Below, one piece after another: positions 1-6,051 of a stretch of DNA of 6,051 nt; the stretch's first letter is position 1, and the number at the start of each line of letters is the position of its first letter. Position numbers and translations under genes: made by a program. The stretch is from Pseudomonadota bacterium (lineage in GTDB: Bacteria; Pseudomonadota; Alphaproteobacteria; Micropepsales; Micropepsaceae). The notes below the pieces were generated by a model that was given only the letters and a program-made list of their open reading frames with translations, made no database searches and had not been told where the DNA came from. The stretch is taken from assembly GCA_021817355.1 (NCBI GenBank), contig JAKAVI010000176.1, forward strand, positions 1-6,051, given 5' to 3'.

Positions 1-910
1 TGGCTTTCACCATTGCCATCAGAAAGAAAAGCACCGCCATCTTGAGGATGAACCAAACCACCCCTGGAACATACGTGAAGGGGGCCACATGCCAGATTGG
101 CAACCACCCGCCCAAGAAGAGAACCGTCATCAACGCACAGAGCATAATGACATTCATGTACTCGCCGAGAAAGAACATCAAAAACGGGGTTGACGAGTAC
201 TCGACAGTAAAGCCTGCAACGAGTTCGGATTCCGCCTCCAGCAAATCGAACGGAGGTCGCTGGGTTTCAGCCAGGGACGAAATGAAGAATATTACGAACA
301 TTGGGAACAGCAACGTAAAGGCAAACCAGCCATGGCGCTGCGCTTCGACAATTGCACTAAGATTCAAGCTGCCGGCAAACAGAAGAACCGTTACTAGTAC
401 GAAGCCGATGGAAACCTCATACGAAACCATCTGTGCCGCAGCTCTGAGCGCCGACAGGAATGCGTATTTGGAGTTCGAGGCCCAACCGGCCACGATAACT
501 CCATAAACTCCCAGTGAGGACACTGCGAACAGATAAAGAATACCTACATTGATATTAGAAATGACCCACCCTTTGTCGAAGGGGATCACTGCCCAGGCAA
601 TGAAGGCCAAAGTCGCTGTCACCACCGGGGCGATCAGGAATAAAACCTTGTTCGCACCGGATGGTATAATGACTTCCTTTAAGATGAATTTCAGCGCATC
701 CGCGATGGTCTGCAGCAAGCCAAACGCGCCAACCACATTGGGTCCTCGACGGAGCTGAACGGCCGCCCAGATCTTACGGTCGGCCAGAATTACTGCGGCC
801 ACCGAAAGCATGAGTATCAATGACAGCACCACCATGATGATAGCCTGGCTCAAAAACCAGGCCCAACCATAGGGGACGCCAATGCTTTGGAATGGGTGAA
901 CGAGGAACAT
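1..910 (-). CDS. nuoH: NADH-quinone oxidoreductase subunit H (partial, C-terminus outside window)
   Basis: Membrane subunit of complex I (ND1/Nqo8 family), which with NuoD and NuoB forms the ubiquinone chamber and links it to the proton-pumping arm. I translated the minus strand by hand from ATG at 910; the frame stays open for 303 codons to the window edge. The family is usually about 325-350 residues, so a few dozen C-terminal residues are missing. Visible family signatures are [15 protein letters not shown] (44-58), [11 protein letters not shown] (78-88), [20 protein letters not shown] (142-161), YEVSIGF (164-170), the acidic quinone-site loop [20 protein letters not shown] (214-233), and EYSSTPF (237-243). 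Hydrophobic helices fill the segments between them. Residue 224 is Leu where most bacterial homologues I recall have Pro. The start lies immediately after the nuoG stop (TAGATG) with no clear Shine-Dalgarno, so translation is probably coupled to nuoG. No frameshift or internal stop was seen. Confidence 0.97.
   Translation of the reverse strand, partial: MFLVHPFQSIGVPYGWAWFLSQAIIMVVLSLILMLSVAAVILADRKIWAAVQLRRGPNVVGAFGLLQTIADALKFILKEVIIPSGANKVLFLIAPVVTATLAFIAWAVIPFDKGWVISNINVGILYLFAVSSLGVYGVIVAGWASNSKYAFLSALRAAAQMVSYEVSIGFVLVTVLLFAGSLNLSAIVEAQRHGWFAFTLLFPMFVIFFISSLAETQRPPFDLLEAESELVAGFTVEYSSTPFLMFFLGEYMNVIMLCALMTVLFLGGWLPIWHVAPFTYVPGVVWFILKMAVLFFLMAMVKA
843..862 (-). other. Possible hairpin near the 5' end of nuoH
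   Basis: In the transcript GCCTGG (862-857) can pair with CCAGGC (848-843) around an 8-base loop, a perfect 6-base-pair G-C-rich stem. It lies about 48 bases after the nuoH ATG, over codons 17-23. It may be a chance result of coding; any effect on early elongation or membrane targeting is speculation. Confidence 0.2.
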
Positions 911-3037
911 CTATTCGGCCGCAAGTTTGAGATCGCCAGCGACAAAAAGACGACTGCACTCCGCCATCGTCTCACTTGCCCGTGCGATCGGGTTGGTCAA
1001 ATAAAAATCTCGGATTGGACTGGCAAGAGCGGTTCCACTGTCGACTTGTCCTGCGTCGCCGATCCCGTTCCAGATTTTGGGGTCCGCGCCAGGTTGCTCC
1101 GGCATTCCTAAACTTCTGTAAGCCACACATTGCGCTGACAACGCCTTACGTACACCATCTATATCGTCATATGGGAGCGGTCTGCCCATCACTTCCGAAA
1201 GCGCCCGCAAAATCGCCCAATCTTCCTTTGCATCACCAGGCGGAAAGTTTGCGCGATTGGCCAGCTGCACTCGGCCCTCGAAATTCGCAAAGAGGCCGGA
1301 CTTTTCCGTATAGGCAGCACCAGGAAGGATTACGTCCGCACGATGAGCGCCGGCATCTCCATGGGTTCCCTGATAGATAACAAACGCATTGCCAAGCTTT
1401 TCAGTATCCAGTTCGTCGGCACCAAGCAGATATACCAGCTCAATCTCTCCGGACTGAGCGCCTGCTAGAATTTTTTCTAGGCCGCGACCACCATCACCGG
1501 GCACAAAGCCAAGGTCTAAGGCGGCGACGCGACTGGCCGACGTGTGCAGAACGTTAAACCCATTCCACCCGCCCTCATGCACGCCGGCTGGACCAATCAT
1601 GCCGGTATCCATCGCCAATCGTGCGGCTAGTCTCAGGATCGCCGCGCCATCCGGTCGGCAGTACGCCCCTGGGCCCACGATCACCATCGGTCGCTGCGCT
1701 TGTTTCAGCGCACTAACAAAATCATGACGGCCATCGACCAGGGCTTCCAGCACATCAGCCGTCTCGCCCAACTGCGAGACCGGATAGGTCAGATCGTATG
1801 CCTTACCGATATTGGCAAACCGTACATTGGTGTTAAGCCAGAGCTTGCGCATCCGAGCATTAAGAACTGGCGCTTCCCAACGCAGGTTGGTGCCGATATA
1901 CAAAACCAGATCCGCTGCATCCACGCCTGCGATCGTAGTATTGAAGAGATATCCCTGACGAGGTGTGGCTATCAGCTTCGCTCCGTCTTGCCGGCAATCC
2001 AAGTTGACAACCCCAAGCCCGGTCATCAGATCCTTGAGTGCCTTAATCTCTTCGGCAGCAGCCAGATCACCCACTATCGCGGCCATTCGCTGCGGTTCAC
2101 AAGCTTTCATTCGCGAAGATATCGCCCCAAACGCTTCTGCCCAACTTGCAGGGACCAACTTTCCGTTCTTGCGGATATACGGTTTGTCGAGACGCTGGCA
2201 GGAAAGCCCATCACGTGCATGACGCGTTTTGTCTGAGATCCACTCCTCGTTGATTTCATCGTTATTACGCGGCAGCACGCGCATAACCTGACGTCCGCGA
2301 GTATCCACACGGATATTTGCGCCCATACCATCCATCACATCAATGGACTCTGTCTTCCGCAGCTCCCAAGGACGCGCATTAAACGCGTAGGGCCGGCTGG
2401 TCAGCGCACCGACTGGACAGAGATCAACCACATTTCCGGACAGTTCGGACGTGAAAGCCTGCTGCAAATACGTGGTAATTTCCATTTCCTCGCCGCGGCC
2501 GGTTGCCCCCAATTCGGGAACACCTGCCACTTCCGTAGCAAAGCGGACGCAGCGCGTGCATTGAATGCAGCGGGTCATGATCGTCTTGATCAAGGGCCCC
2601 ATATATTTATTTTCTACAGCACGCTTGTTTTCATTGAACCGATGAAAACTGGCCCTGCCATAGGCCATAGCCTGATCCTGCAAATCACACTCGCCGCCCT
2701 GATCACAGATTGGGCAATCAAGTGGATGGTTGATCAGCAAAAACTCCATCGCACCTTCCCGCGCCTTTTTTACAGGGGGAGAGTTGGTGTTGATCTTAGC
2801 TGGAGTGCCATCCTTATTGGGGAAAATATCGCGCACTTGCAGGGCGCACGACGCCTGAAGTTTGGGGGCACCTACCCACTCGACCAGGCACATGCGGCAA
2901 TTGCCAGCGACTGATAGCCGCTCATGATAGCAGAAACGAGGTATCTCCGCGCCAGCCTGCTCGCAAGCCTGCAACAGGGTTATCGATTCTTCTGCTTCAA
3001 TCTCGTTACCGTCAATGATGAGCTTACGGCTTGCCAT
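911..3037 (-). CDS. nuoG: NADH-quinone oxidoreductase subunit G (Fe-S subunit, molybdopterin-oxidoreductase-like fold)
   Basis: Largest subunit of the peripheral arm of complex I; it passes electrons from NuoF/NuoE along Fe-S clusters towards NuoI and NuoB. Numbering from ATG at 3037 (708 residues), the N-terminal [2Fe-2S] ferredoxin domain has C36, C47, C50 and C64 (cluster N1b). The motif H104-x3-C108-x2-C111-x5-C117 binds cluster N5. C157, C160, C163 and C207 bind cluster N4. From about residue 215 onward the protein is molybdopterin-oxidoreductase-like (EEWISDKTR at 264-272), and it ends in the alphaproteobacterial-type tail DFYLTNPIARAS. The additional cysteine motif for cluster N7, present in E. 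coli and Thermus, is absent, as in Paracoccus and mitochondria. A GTG three bases upstream (3040) is also in frame, but ATG at 3037 has better spacing from the AGGA ribosome binding site. The start overlaps the stop of the preceding small ORF by one base. Confidence 0.98.
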   Translation of the reverse strand: MASRKLIIDGNEIEAEESITLLQACEQAGAEIPRFCYHERLSVAGNCRMCLVEWVGAPKLQASCALQVRDIFPNKDGTPAKINTNSPPVKKAREGAMEFLLINHPLDCPICDQGGECDLQDQAMAYGRASFHRFNENKRAVENKYMGPLIKTIMTRCIQCTRCVRFATEVAGVPELGATGRGEEMEITTYLQQAFTSELSGNVVDLCPVGALTSRPYAFNARPWELRKTESIDVMDGMGANIRVDTRGRQVMRVLPRNNDEINEEWISDKTRHARDGLSCQRLDKPYIRKNGKLVPASWAEAFGAISSRMKACEPQRMAAIVGDLAAAEEIKALKDLMTGLGVVNLDCRQDGAKLIATPRQGYLFNTTIAGVDAADLVLYIGTNLRWEAPVLNARMRKLWLNTNVRFANIGKAYDLTYPVSQLGETADVLEALVDGRHDFVSALKQAQRPMVIVGPGAYCRPDGAAILRLAARLAMDTGMIGPAGVHEGGWNGFNVLHTSASRVAALDLGFVPGDGGRGLEKILAGAQSGEIELVYLLGADELDTEKLGNAFVIYQGTHGDAGAHRADVILPGAAYTEKSGLFANFEGRVQLANRANFPPGDAKEDWAILRALSEVMGRPLPYDDIDGVRKALSAQCVAYRSLGMPEQPGADPKIWNGIGDAGQVDSGTALASPIRDFYLTNPIARASETMAECSRLFVAGDLKLAAE

Positions 3038-3159
3038 CACAGCATCCTATCACTGGGCGTGGAAGGGTTCAGATGCACCGTCTGAATATCAGCCAGCTCC
3101 GCTAACTGTCGGATCAGCGGCTGTAGCAATCTGCCATAGCGCATATCCCTTACGGCCAT
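3037..3159 (-). CDS. Unrecognised 40-residue small ORF between nuoF and nuoG
   Basis: I do not recognise this protein. It begins MAVRDMRYGRLLQPLIRQLA and ends NPSTPSDRML. It has no cysteine, no signal peptide and no membrane segment. Residues 11-25 (LLQPLIRQLAELADI) could form a short amphipathic helix, and the N-terminal part is basic. Evidence that it is translated is its fit to the operon: it starts 9 bases after the nuoF stop, has an AGGAG ribosome binding site 6 bases before the ATG, and its TGA shares one base with the nuoG ATG (TGATG). It thus fills the only gap in an otherwise gapless operon, and may act as a leader that couples nuoG translation to nuoF, or as a small accessory protein (inference). 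Against it: short length, and three of its five arginines use AGG or AGA, which are usually rare codons. It could be a chance ORF in a structured spacer. Confidence 0.6.
   Translation of the reverse strand: MAVRDMRYGRLLQPLIRQLAELADIQTVHLNPSTPSDRML
3045..3048 (-). promoter_or_regulatory. Ribosome binding site of nuoG (favours ATG at 3037)
   Basis: The coding strand reads AGGA, 7 bases before ATG at 3037 but only 4 bases before the in-frame GTG at 3040. The spacing favours the ATG. The site lies within the last codons of the small ORF, consistent with translational coupling. Confidence 0.55.
3068..3086 (-). other. Weak inverted repeat in the small ORF upstream of nuoG
   Basis: TTCAGA (3068-3073) and TCTGAA (3081-3086) are perfect inverted arms around a 7-base loop, about 31 bases before the nuoG ATG in the transcript. 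The stem is short and A-T-rich in part, with no following U-run, so it is not a convincing terminator or operator. Confidence 0.15.
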
Positions 3160-3165
3160 GCTGAT

Positions 3166-3170
3166 CTCCT
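3166..3170 (-). promoter_or_regulatory. Ribosome binding site of the small ORF
   Basis: The coding strand reads AGGAG, partly overlapping the TAG stop of nuoF, with a 6-base spacer before ATG at 3159. Its strength and spacing are the main sign that the 40-codon ORF is translated. It is too far from the nuoG start (about 130 bases) to serve nuoG directly. Confidence 0.65.
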
Positions 3171-4458
3171 ATTCCGCCGCAATTGAAGACGTTGCAGACT
3201 TACTCTCAGCCATGCGCCGCTCCATCTCAGGTCGAAAGTGGCGGATAAGTCCTTGGATTGGCCAAGCCGCGGCATCTCCAAGCGCACAGATTGTGTGCCC
3301 TTCGACTTCACGCGTGACTTCATAAAGCAAATCGATTTCCGCCGGCGTCGCATCGCCCCTCTGCATCCGCCCCATTACTCGCCACATCCAGCCCGTACCC
3401 TCACGGCAAGGAGTACACTGGCCGCAGCTTTCGTGCTTGTAGAAATAGGACAGCCGCTGGATGGCTTTGATGATGTCCGTTGACTTATCCATAACTATCA
3501 CGGCCGCAGTACCTAGCCCTGACTGCACTGCTTTAAGTGAATCAAAGTCCATTAAAACGTCGTCGCAAATTGCCTTCGGCAACAGCGGCACTGACGCGCC
3601 ACCGGGGATCACCGCTAGCAAGTTGTCCCAACCACCGCGTACTCCACCCGCGTGGCGCTCAATCAGCTCGCGGAGCGGAATGCCCATCTCCTCTTCAACA
3701 TTGCACGGACGGTTTACGTGGCCAGAGATACAAAACAGCTTTGTGCCGGTATTGTTTGGGCGACCCAATCCAGCAAACCATTGTGCCCCGCGTCGCAATA
3801 TGGTCGGCGCAACGGCGATGCTTTCGACATTGTTGACCGTAGTTGGGCAACCGTAGAGACCAACATTGGCTGGAAACGGAGGTTTCAGCCGCGGTTGGCC
3901 TTTCTTGCCCTCCAGACTCTCTAAAAGAGCTGTCTCCTCACCGCAGATATATGCGCCAGCGCCATGATGCAGGTAGAGATCAAAATCCCAACCATGAATG
4001 TTATTTTTTCCAATCAACCGCGCGGCATAGGCTTCATCCACGGCGCGCTGCAGAGCTTCACGTTCTCGAATGAATTCACCGCGCAGGTAGATATAGGCGA
4101 CGTGCGCCCTCATCGCGAAACTAGCAATCAGACAACCTTCAACGAGAGTGTGCGGATCATGGCGCATGATCTCCCGGTCCTTGCAGGTGCCAGGTTCAGA
4201 TTCATCGCCATTGACGACAAGATAGTGCGGCCGTTCTTTCACCTCCTTGGGCATGAATGACCACTTCAGTCCGGTGGGAAACCCAGCGCCCCCACGCCCA
4301 CGAAGTCCGGACTTCTTCATCTCCTCAACAATTGCGTCCTGACCCCGCTCGAGTATCTGCTTGGTTCCATCCCAAGCACCGCGCGCCATCGCCTCCTTGA
4401 GGCCAGGGTCATCTAAGCCATAGAGATTGGTAAAGATCCGATCTTGATCTGTAAGCAT
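3169..4458 (-). CDS. nuoF: NADH-quinone oxidoreductase subunit F (NADH- and FMN-binding, 51 kDa type)
   Basis: Catalytic NADH dehydrogenase subunit of complex I: it binds NADH and FMN, takes a hydride from NADH and passes electrons to cluster N3 on the cytoplasmic side. The 429-residue length is typical of the family. Motifs in order are the glycine-rich nucleotide-binding segment [13 protein letters not shown] (54-66), the FMN/NADH-site segment [13 protein letters not shown] (83-95), the second glycine-rich segment [19 protein letters not shown] (166-184), and the [4Fe-4S] N3 ligands C345, C348 and C351 ([12 protein letters not shown]) with C391 (HTICALGD). ATG at 4458 shares its A with the nuoE stop (TGATG), with GGGGA (4469-4473) upstream at a rather long 10-base spacing, so translation is probably coupled to nuoE. 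The C-terminal tail after about residue 410 is short, Ser/Ala-rich and variable. No missing residue or frame break was seen. Confidence 0.99.
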   Translation of the reverse strand: MLTDQDRIFTNLYGLDDPGLKEAMARGAWDGTKQILERGQDAIVEEMKKSGLRGRGGAGFPTGLKWSFMPKEVKERPHYLVVNGDESEPGTCKDREIMRHDPHTLVEGCLIASFAMRAHVAYIYLRGEFIREREALQRAVDEAYAARLIGKNNIHGWDFDLYLHHGAGAYICGEETALLESLEGKKGQPRLKPPFPANVGLYGCPTTVNNVESIAVAPTILRRGAQWFAGLGRPNNTGTKLFCISGHVNRPCNVEEEMGIPLRELIERHAGGVRGGWDNLLAVIPGGASVPLLPKAICDDVLMDFDSLKAVQSGLGTAAVIVMDKSTDIIKAIQRLSYFYKHESCGQCTPCREGTGWMWRVMGRMQRGDATPAEIDLLYEVTREVEGHTICALGDAAAWPIQGLIRHFRPEMERRMAESKSATSSIAAE

Positions 4459-5189
4459 CAGCGCACAGTCCCCGGCAATGTGGGTCGGGTAGCACCGTGT
4501 ATTAGACTACCCTCACCCGAAACTTTGGCATTTCCGTCAGTCGCCTGACTTCCGTCCTGACCTGCACCTCGCACCCGTACAATCGCCGTGCGATCGAGTA
4601 AGGTCGTAGCACCGCCGAGCGGCTCGGAGGAATGCCGACCGTTCTGAGGACCCGGCTGCGGTGTCTCGCCTCGGCGCAAAGCTTCGATCAACGCTCCAGT
4701 TTTAGGACCGTCGAGATCTTCATAAAAATCCTTTCCGATCTGAAGCATTGGCGCGTTGACGCACGCACCCAGACACTCAACCTCCATCCATGAAAACTTG
4801 CCGTCCGATGACACCGTATGCGGCTTGGGATGAATGTGCTTCTTGCAGGCTGTCACCACCTCATCCGAACCACGCAGCATACAAGGCGTCGTCGTGCACA
4901 CCTGGACAAGAAACTCGCCCACAGGCGCCAGGTTAAACATGGTATAAAATGTGGCTACCTCAAGCACACGAATGAACGGCATGTGCAAAAGACCGGCGAC
5001 ATGCTCGATCATCGCCTTACTGACCCAACCCTCCTGCTCTTGGCCAATCCACAGCGCGGCTATCACCGCCGAGGCCTGCCGGCCTTCAGGATATTTGGCT
5101 ATCCATTGCTCTACCCGATCCCTATTGGTCGAGCTGAATGAGAAGTTGGACGGCTGAACCTCATCAGGAGCCAAGCGACGTACGCTCAC
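4458..5189 (-). CDS. nuoE: NADH-quinone oxidoreductase subunit E (24 kDa type, [2Fe-2S] N1a) with long C-terminal tail
   Basis: Thioredoxin-fold [2Fe-2S] subunit of the NADH-oxidising module; it carries cluster N1a beside the FMN of NuoF. The four ligands are C98, C103 (VCTTTPC), C139 and C143 (ECLGAC). The helical N-terminal domain precedes them ([15 protein letters not shown] at 32-46; [19 protein letters not shown] at 73-91). I place the start at GTG 5189, giving 243 residues beginning [10 protein letters not shown], because GGAGG lies 7 bases upstream and GTGA overlaps the nuoD stop. An in-frame start at 5264 would add 25 residues encoded entirely within nuoD and without family resemblance. 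The E. coli protein is about 166 residues; here a tail from about 175 onward is rich in Gly, Pro, Gln and Thr and probably disordered. Paracoccus Nqo2 also has a tail (known), but I do not recognise the last 40 or so residues. Confidence 0.97.
   Translation of the reverse strand: MSVRRLAPDEVQPSNFSFSSTNRDRVEQWIAKYPEGRQASAVIAALWIGQEQEGWVSKAMIEHVAGLLHMPFIRVLEVATFYTMFNLAPVGEFLVQVCTTTPCMLRGSDEVVTACKKHIHPKPHTVSSDGKFSWMEVECLGACVNAPMLQIGKDFYEDLDGPKTGALIEALRRGETPQPGPQNGRHSSEPLGGATTLLDRTAIVRVRGAGQDGSQATDGNAKVSGEGSLIHGATRPTLPGTVR
4482..4518 (-). other. Possible mRNA hairpin in the 3' end of nuoE, upstream of nuoF
   Basis: In the transcript, GGGTAG (4512-4507) can pair with CTACCC (4492-4487) around a 14-base loop. 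The stem continues outward with GGGT (4518-4515) pairing ACCC (4485-4482) across a small 2-by-1 internal loop, giving 10 base pairs, mostly G-C. It sits in the variable tail of NuoE, about 24 bases before the nuoF ATG. No U-run follows, so it is not an intrinsic terminator. A role in mRNA stability or in controlling nuoF translation is inference. Confidence 0.4.
4536..4549 (-). other. Possible small mRNA hairpin with GNRA-type tetraloop in nuoE
   Basis: The transcript reads GTCAG, then GCGA, then CTGAC: a perfect 5-base-pair stem closed by a GCGA loop, which fits the stable GNRA tetraloop class. It lies 17 bases upstream (in transcript order) of the larger hairpin at 4518-4482, within the low-conservation tail of nuoE. 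A stem this short can occur by chance. Confidence 0.3.
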
Positions 5190-6051
5190 CGGTCTACCTC
5201 CCCAAAAACAATATCGAGTGATCCAAGAACCGCCGATACGTCTGCAACCATGTGGCCCTTGCACATGTAGTCCATGGCCTGGAGGTGGGCATAAGACGGC
5301 GCACGCAACTTAACGCGATATGGTTTATTTGTACCGTTGGCGACCAAGTAAACGCCAAATTCCCCTTTGGGGGCCTCAACCGCTGCGTACGCCTCGCCGT
5401 GGGGTACGTGATAACCCTCAGTGTAAAGCTTAAAATGATGGATCAATGCCTCCATCGAGGTCTTCATCTCAGACCTACGCGGAGGAGTTATCTTCTTGTC
5501 CTGCGCGAGCGCCGGTCCAGACGGCATCTTTTCGATGCATTGGATCATAAGCTTGGTTGCTTCACGCATCTCATCCATGCGCATAAGGTAGCGATCATAA
5601 TTGTCGCCATTCTTTCCCACTGGAATCTTGAAATCCAGCTCACTATAACATTCATAAGGCTGGTTACGCCGCAGGTCCCAGTGAACGCCCGCGGAGCGTA
5701 ACATTACGCCAGTCATGCCCCACATCTCGGCGTCGGCACGGGTAACCTTCCCGATATCAACATTTCGCTGTTTGAAGATACGATTTTCTGTAAGCAGGCC
5801 TTCTATATCATCCAGAGTATTCGGAAATTTCCGGCACCAATCATGGATGTCTTCCAGCAGTTGCGGTGTCACATCCTGATGTACCCCGCCGGTTCGGAAA
5901 TAGTTGGCATGCAACCGGGCGCCGGAGGCACGCTCATAGAAAACCATCAACTTTTCACGATCTTCAAAACCCCAAAGTGGCGGGGTCAGAGCACCAACAT
6001 CCATGGCCTGCGTCGTGACATTAAGCAGATGATTAAGAATGCGGCCCATCT
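5186..6051 (-). CDS. nuoD: NADH-quinone oxidoreductase subunit D (49 kDa type; partial, N-terminus outside window)
   Basis: Subunit of the connecting arm of complex I, descended from the large subunit of [NiFe] hydrogenases; with NuoB it forms the quinone-reduction site near cluster N2. The window holds the last 287 codons plus two bases of another. The family is usually about 390-420 residues in alphaproteobacteria, so roughly the first 100-130 are missing, including the quinone-site His and Tyr of the N-terminal part. The Met at 6049 is internal: it corresponds to the Ile/Met before GRILNHLLN, within the conserved core. Other signatures are [91 protein letters not shown] and the C-terminal end [13 protein letters not shown]. 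The TGA stop overlaps the GTG start of nuoE by four bases. Whether nuoC lies upstream as a separate gene cannot be seen here. Confidence 0.98.
   Translation of the reverse strand, partial: MGRILNHLLNVTTQAMDVGALTPPLWGFEDREKLMVFYERASGARLHANYFRTGGVHQDVTPQLLEDIHDWCRKFPNTLDDIEGLLTENRIFKQRNVDIGKVTRADAEMWGMTGVMLRSAGVHWDLRRNQPYECYSELDFKIPVGKNGDNYDRYLMRMDEMREATKLMIQCIEKMPSGPALAQDKKITPPRRSEMKTSMEALIHHFKLYTEGYHVPHGEAYAAVEAPKGEFGVYLVANGTNKPYRVKLRAPSYAHLQAMDYMCKGHMVADVSAVLGSLDIVFGEVDR
5197..5201 (-). promoter_or_regulatory. Ribosome binding site of nuoE (fixes GTG start)
   Basis: The coding strand reads GGAGG, preceded by further G, 7 bases before GTG at 5189. It lies inside the last codons of nuoD. This near-perfect Shine-Dalgarno sequence, with the GTGA overlap, is the reason for preferring the GTG start over the in-frame ATG at 5264. 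Confidence 0.8.

Noticed and set aside
42..506. Plus-strand open frame of 154 codons
   Set aside because: It lies entirely opposite nuoH, whose conserved minus-strand frame is continuous. The translation has no recognisable domain and the frame is a shadow.
774..959. Minus-strand 61-codon frame across the nuoG/nuoH junction
   Set aside because: It is out of frame with both nuoG and nuoH, which are continuous with family motifs on either side of the junction.
1700..2236. Plus-strand open frame of 178 codons
   Set aside because: It lies antisense to the well-conserved nuoG. The predicted protein is cysteine- and arginine-rich without a family pattern, typical of an antisense shadow.
911..3037. 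NuoG as a separate molybdenum enzyme such as a formate dehydrogenase
   Set aside because: The ferredoxin-type N-terminus and the N1b, N5 and N4 ligand patterns, with the nuo neighbours, identify it as NuoG; the molybdopterin fold is an evolutionary remnant in this family.
4482..4518. Intrinsic terminator between nuoE and nuoF
   Set aside because: The stem is plausible but no U-run follows it, and nuoF overlaps nuoE in the same operon, so termination here makes little sense.
5187..5264. Longer nuoE starting at ATG 5264
   Set aside because: The 25 added residues are encoded within the conserved end of nuoD and do not look like NuoE. GTG at 5189 has a strong ribosome binding site and the usual operon overlap.
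6047..6049. ATG at 6049 as the true start of nuoD
   Set aside because: The following residues (GRILNHLLN) match the interior of NuoD, about 100-130 residues from its start, so the gene continues beyond the window.

Overview
The window lies inside a bacterial nuo operon, which encodes the proton-pumping NADH:quinone oxidoreductase (respiratory complex I). Every gene is on the minus strand, so the transcript reads from base 6051 down to base 1. The gene order is nuoD (5' end outside the window), nuoE, nuoF, a 40-codon small ORF, nuoG, and nuoH (3' end outside the window). I see no mobile element, RNA gene, CRISPR array, origin or transcription terminator. No stretch of 300 bases lacks a gene; the only non-coding bases are 9 between nuoF and the small ORF.

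The organism is most likely an alphaproteobacterium of moderate GC content. NuoD, NuoE, NuoF, NuoG and NuoH all resemble the alphaproteobacterial/mitochondrial form of complex I. NuoD shows no fusion partner at its C-terminal end. NuoE has the long C-terminal tail also found in Paracoccus Nqo2. NuoG is about 708 residues and lacks the extra N7 cluster motif of E. coli and Thermus. From the sequence alone I cannot place it below class; individual motifs recall Rhizobiales, Rhodospirillales and sphingomonads, and that is memory-based.

Layout in transcription order: nuoD (6051-5186, C-terminal 287 codons) ends in a GTGA overlap with the GTG start of nuoE (5189-4458). The nuoE stop and nuoF start share one base (TGATG). 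nuoF (4458-3169) is followed after 9 bases by the small ORF (3159-3037), which has a strong ribosome binding site and itself ends in a TGATG overlap with nuoG (3037-911). nuoH starts directly after the nuoG stop (TAGATG, 910 to beyond 1).

Together the genes encode the NADH-oxidising arm (NuoE, NuoF, NuoG: FMN and a chain of Fe-S clusters), part of the connecting arm (NuoD, at the quinone site) and the membrane subunit NuoH that completes the quinone chamber. All ligand motifs visible in the window are intact, so the complex looks functional.

This is mostly a conserved housekeeping region. The items most worth a second look are the unrecognised 40-residue ORF between nuoF and nuoG and two possible mRNA hairpins in the variable 3' tail of nuoE just before nuoF.
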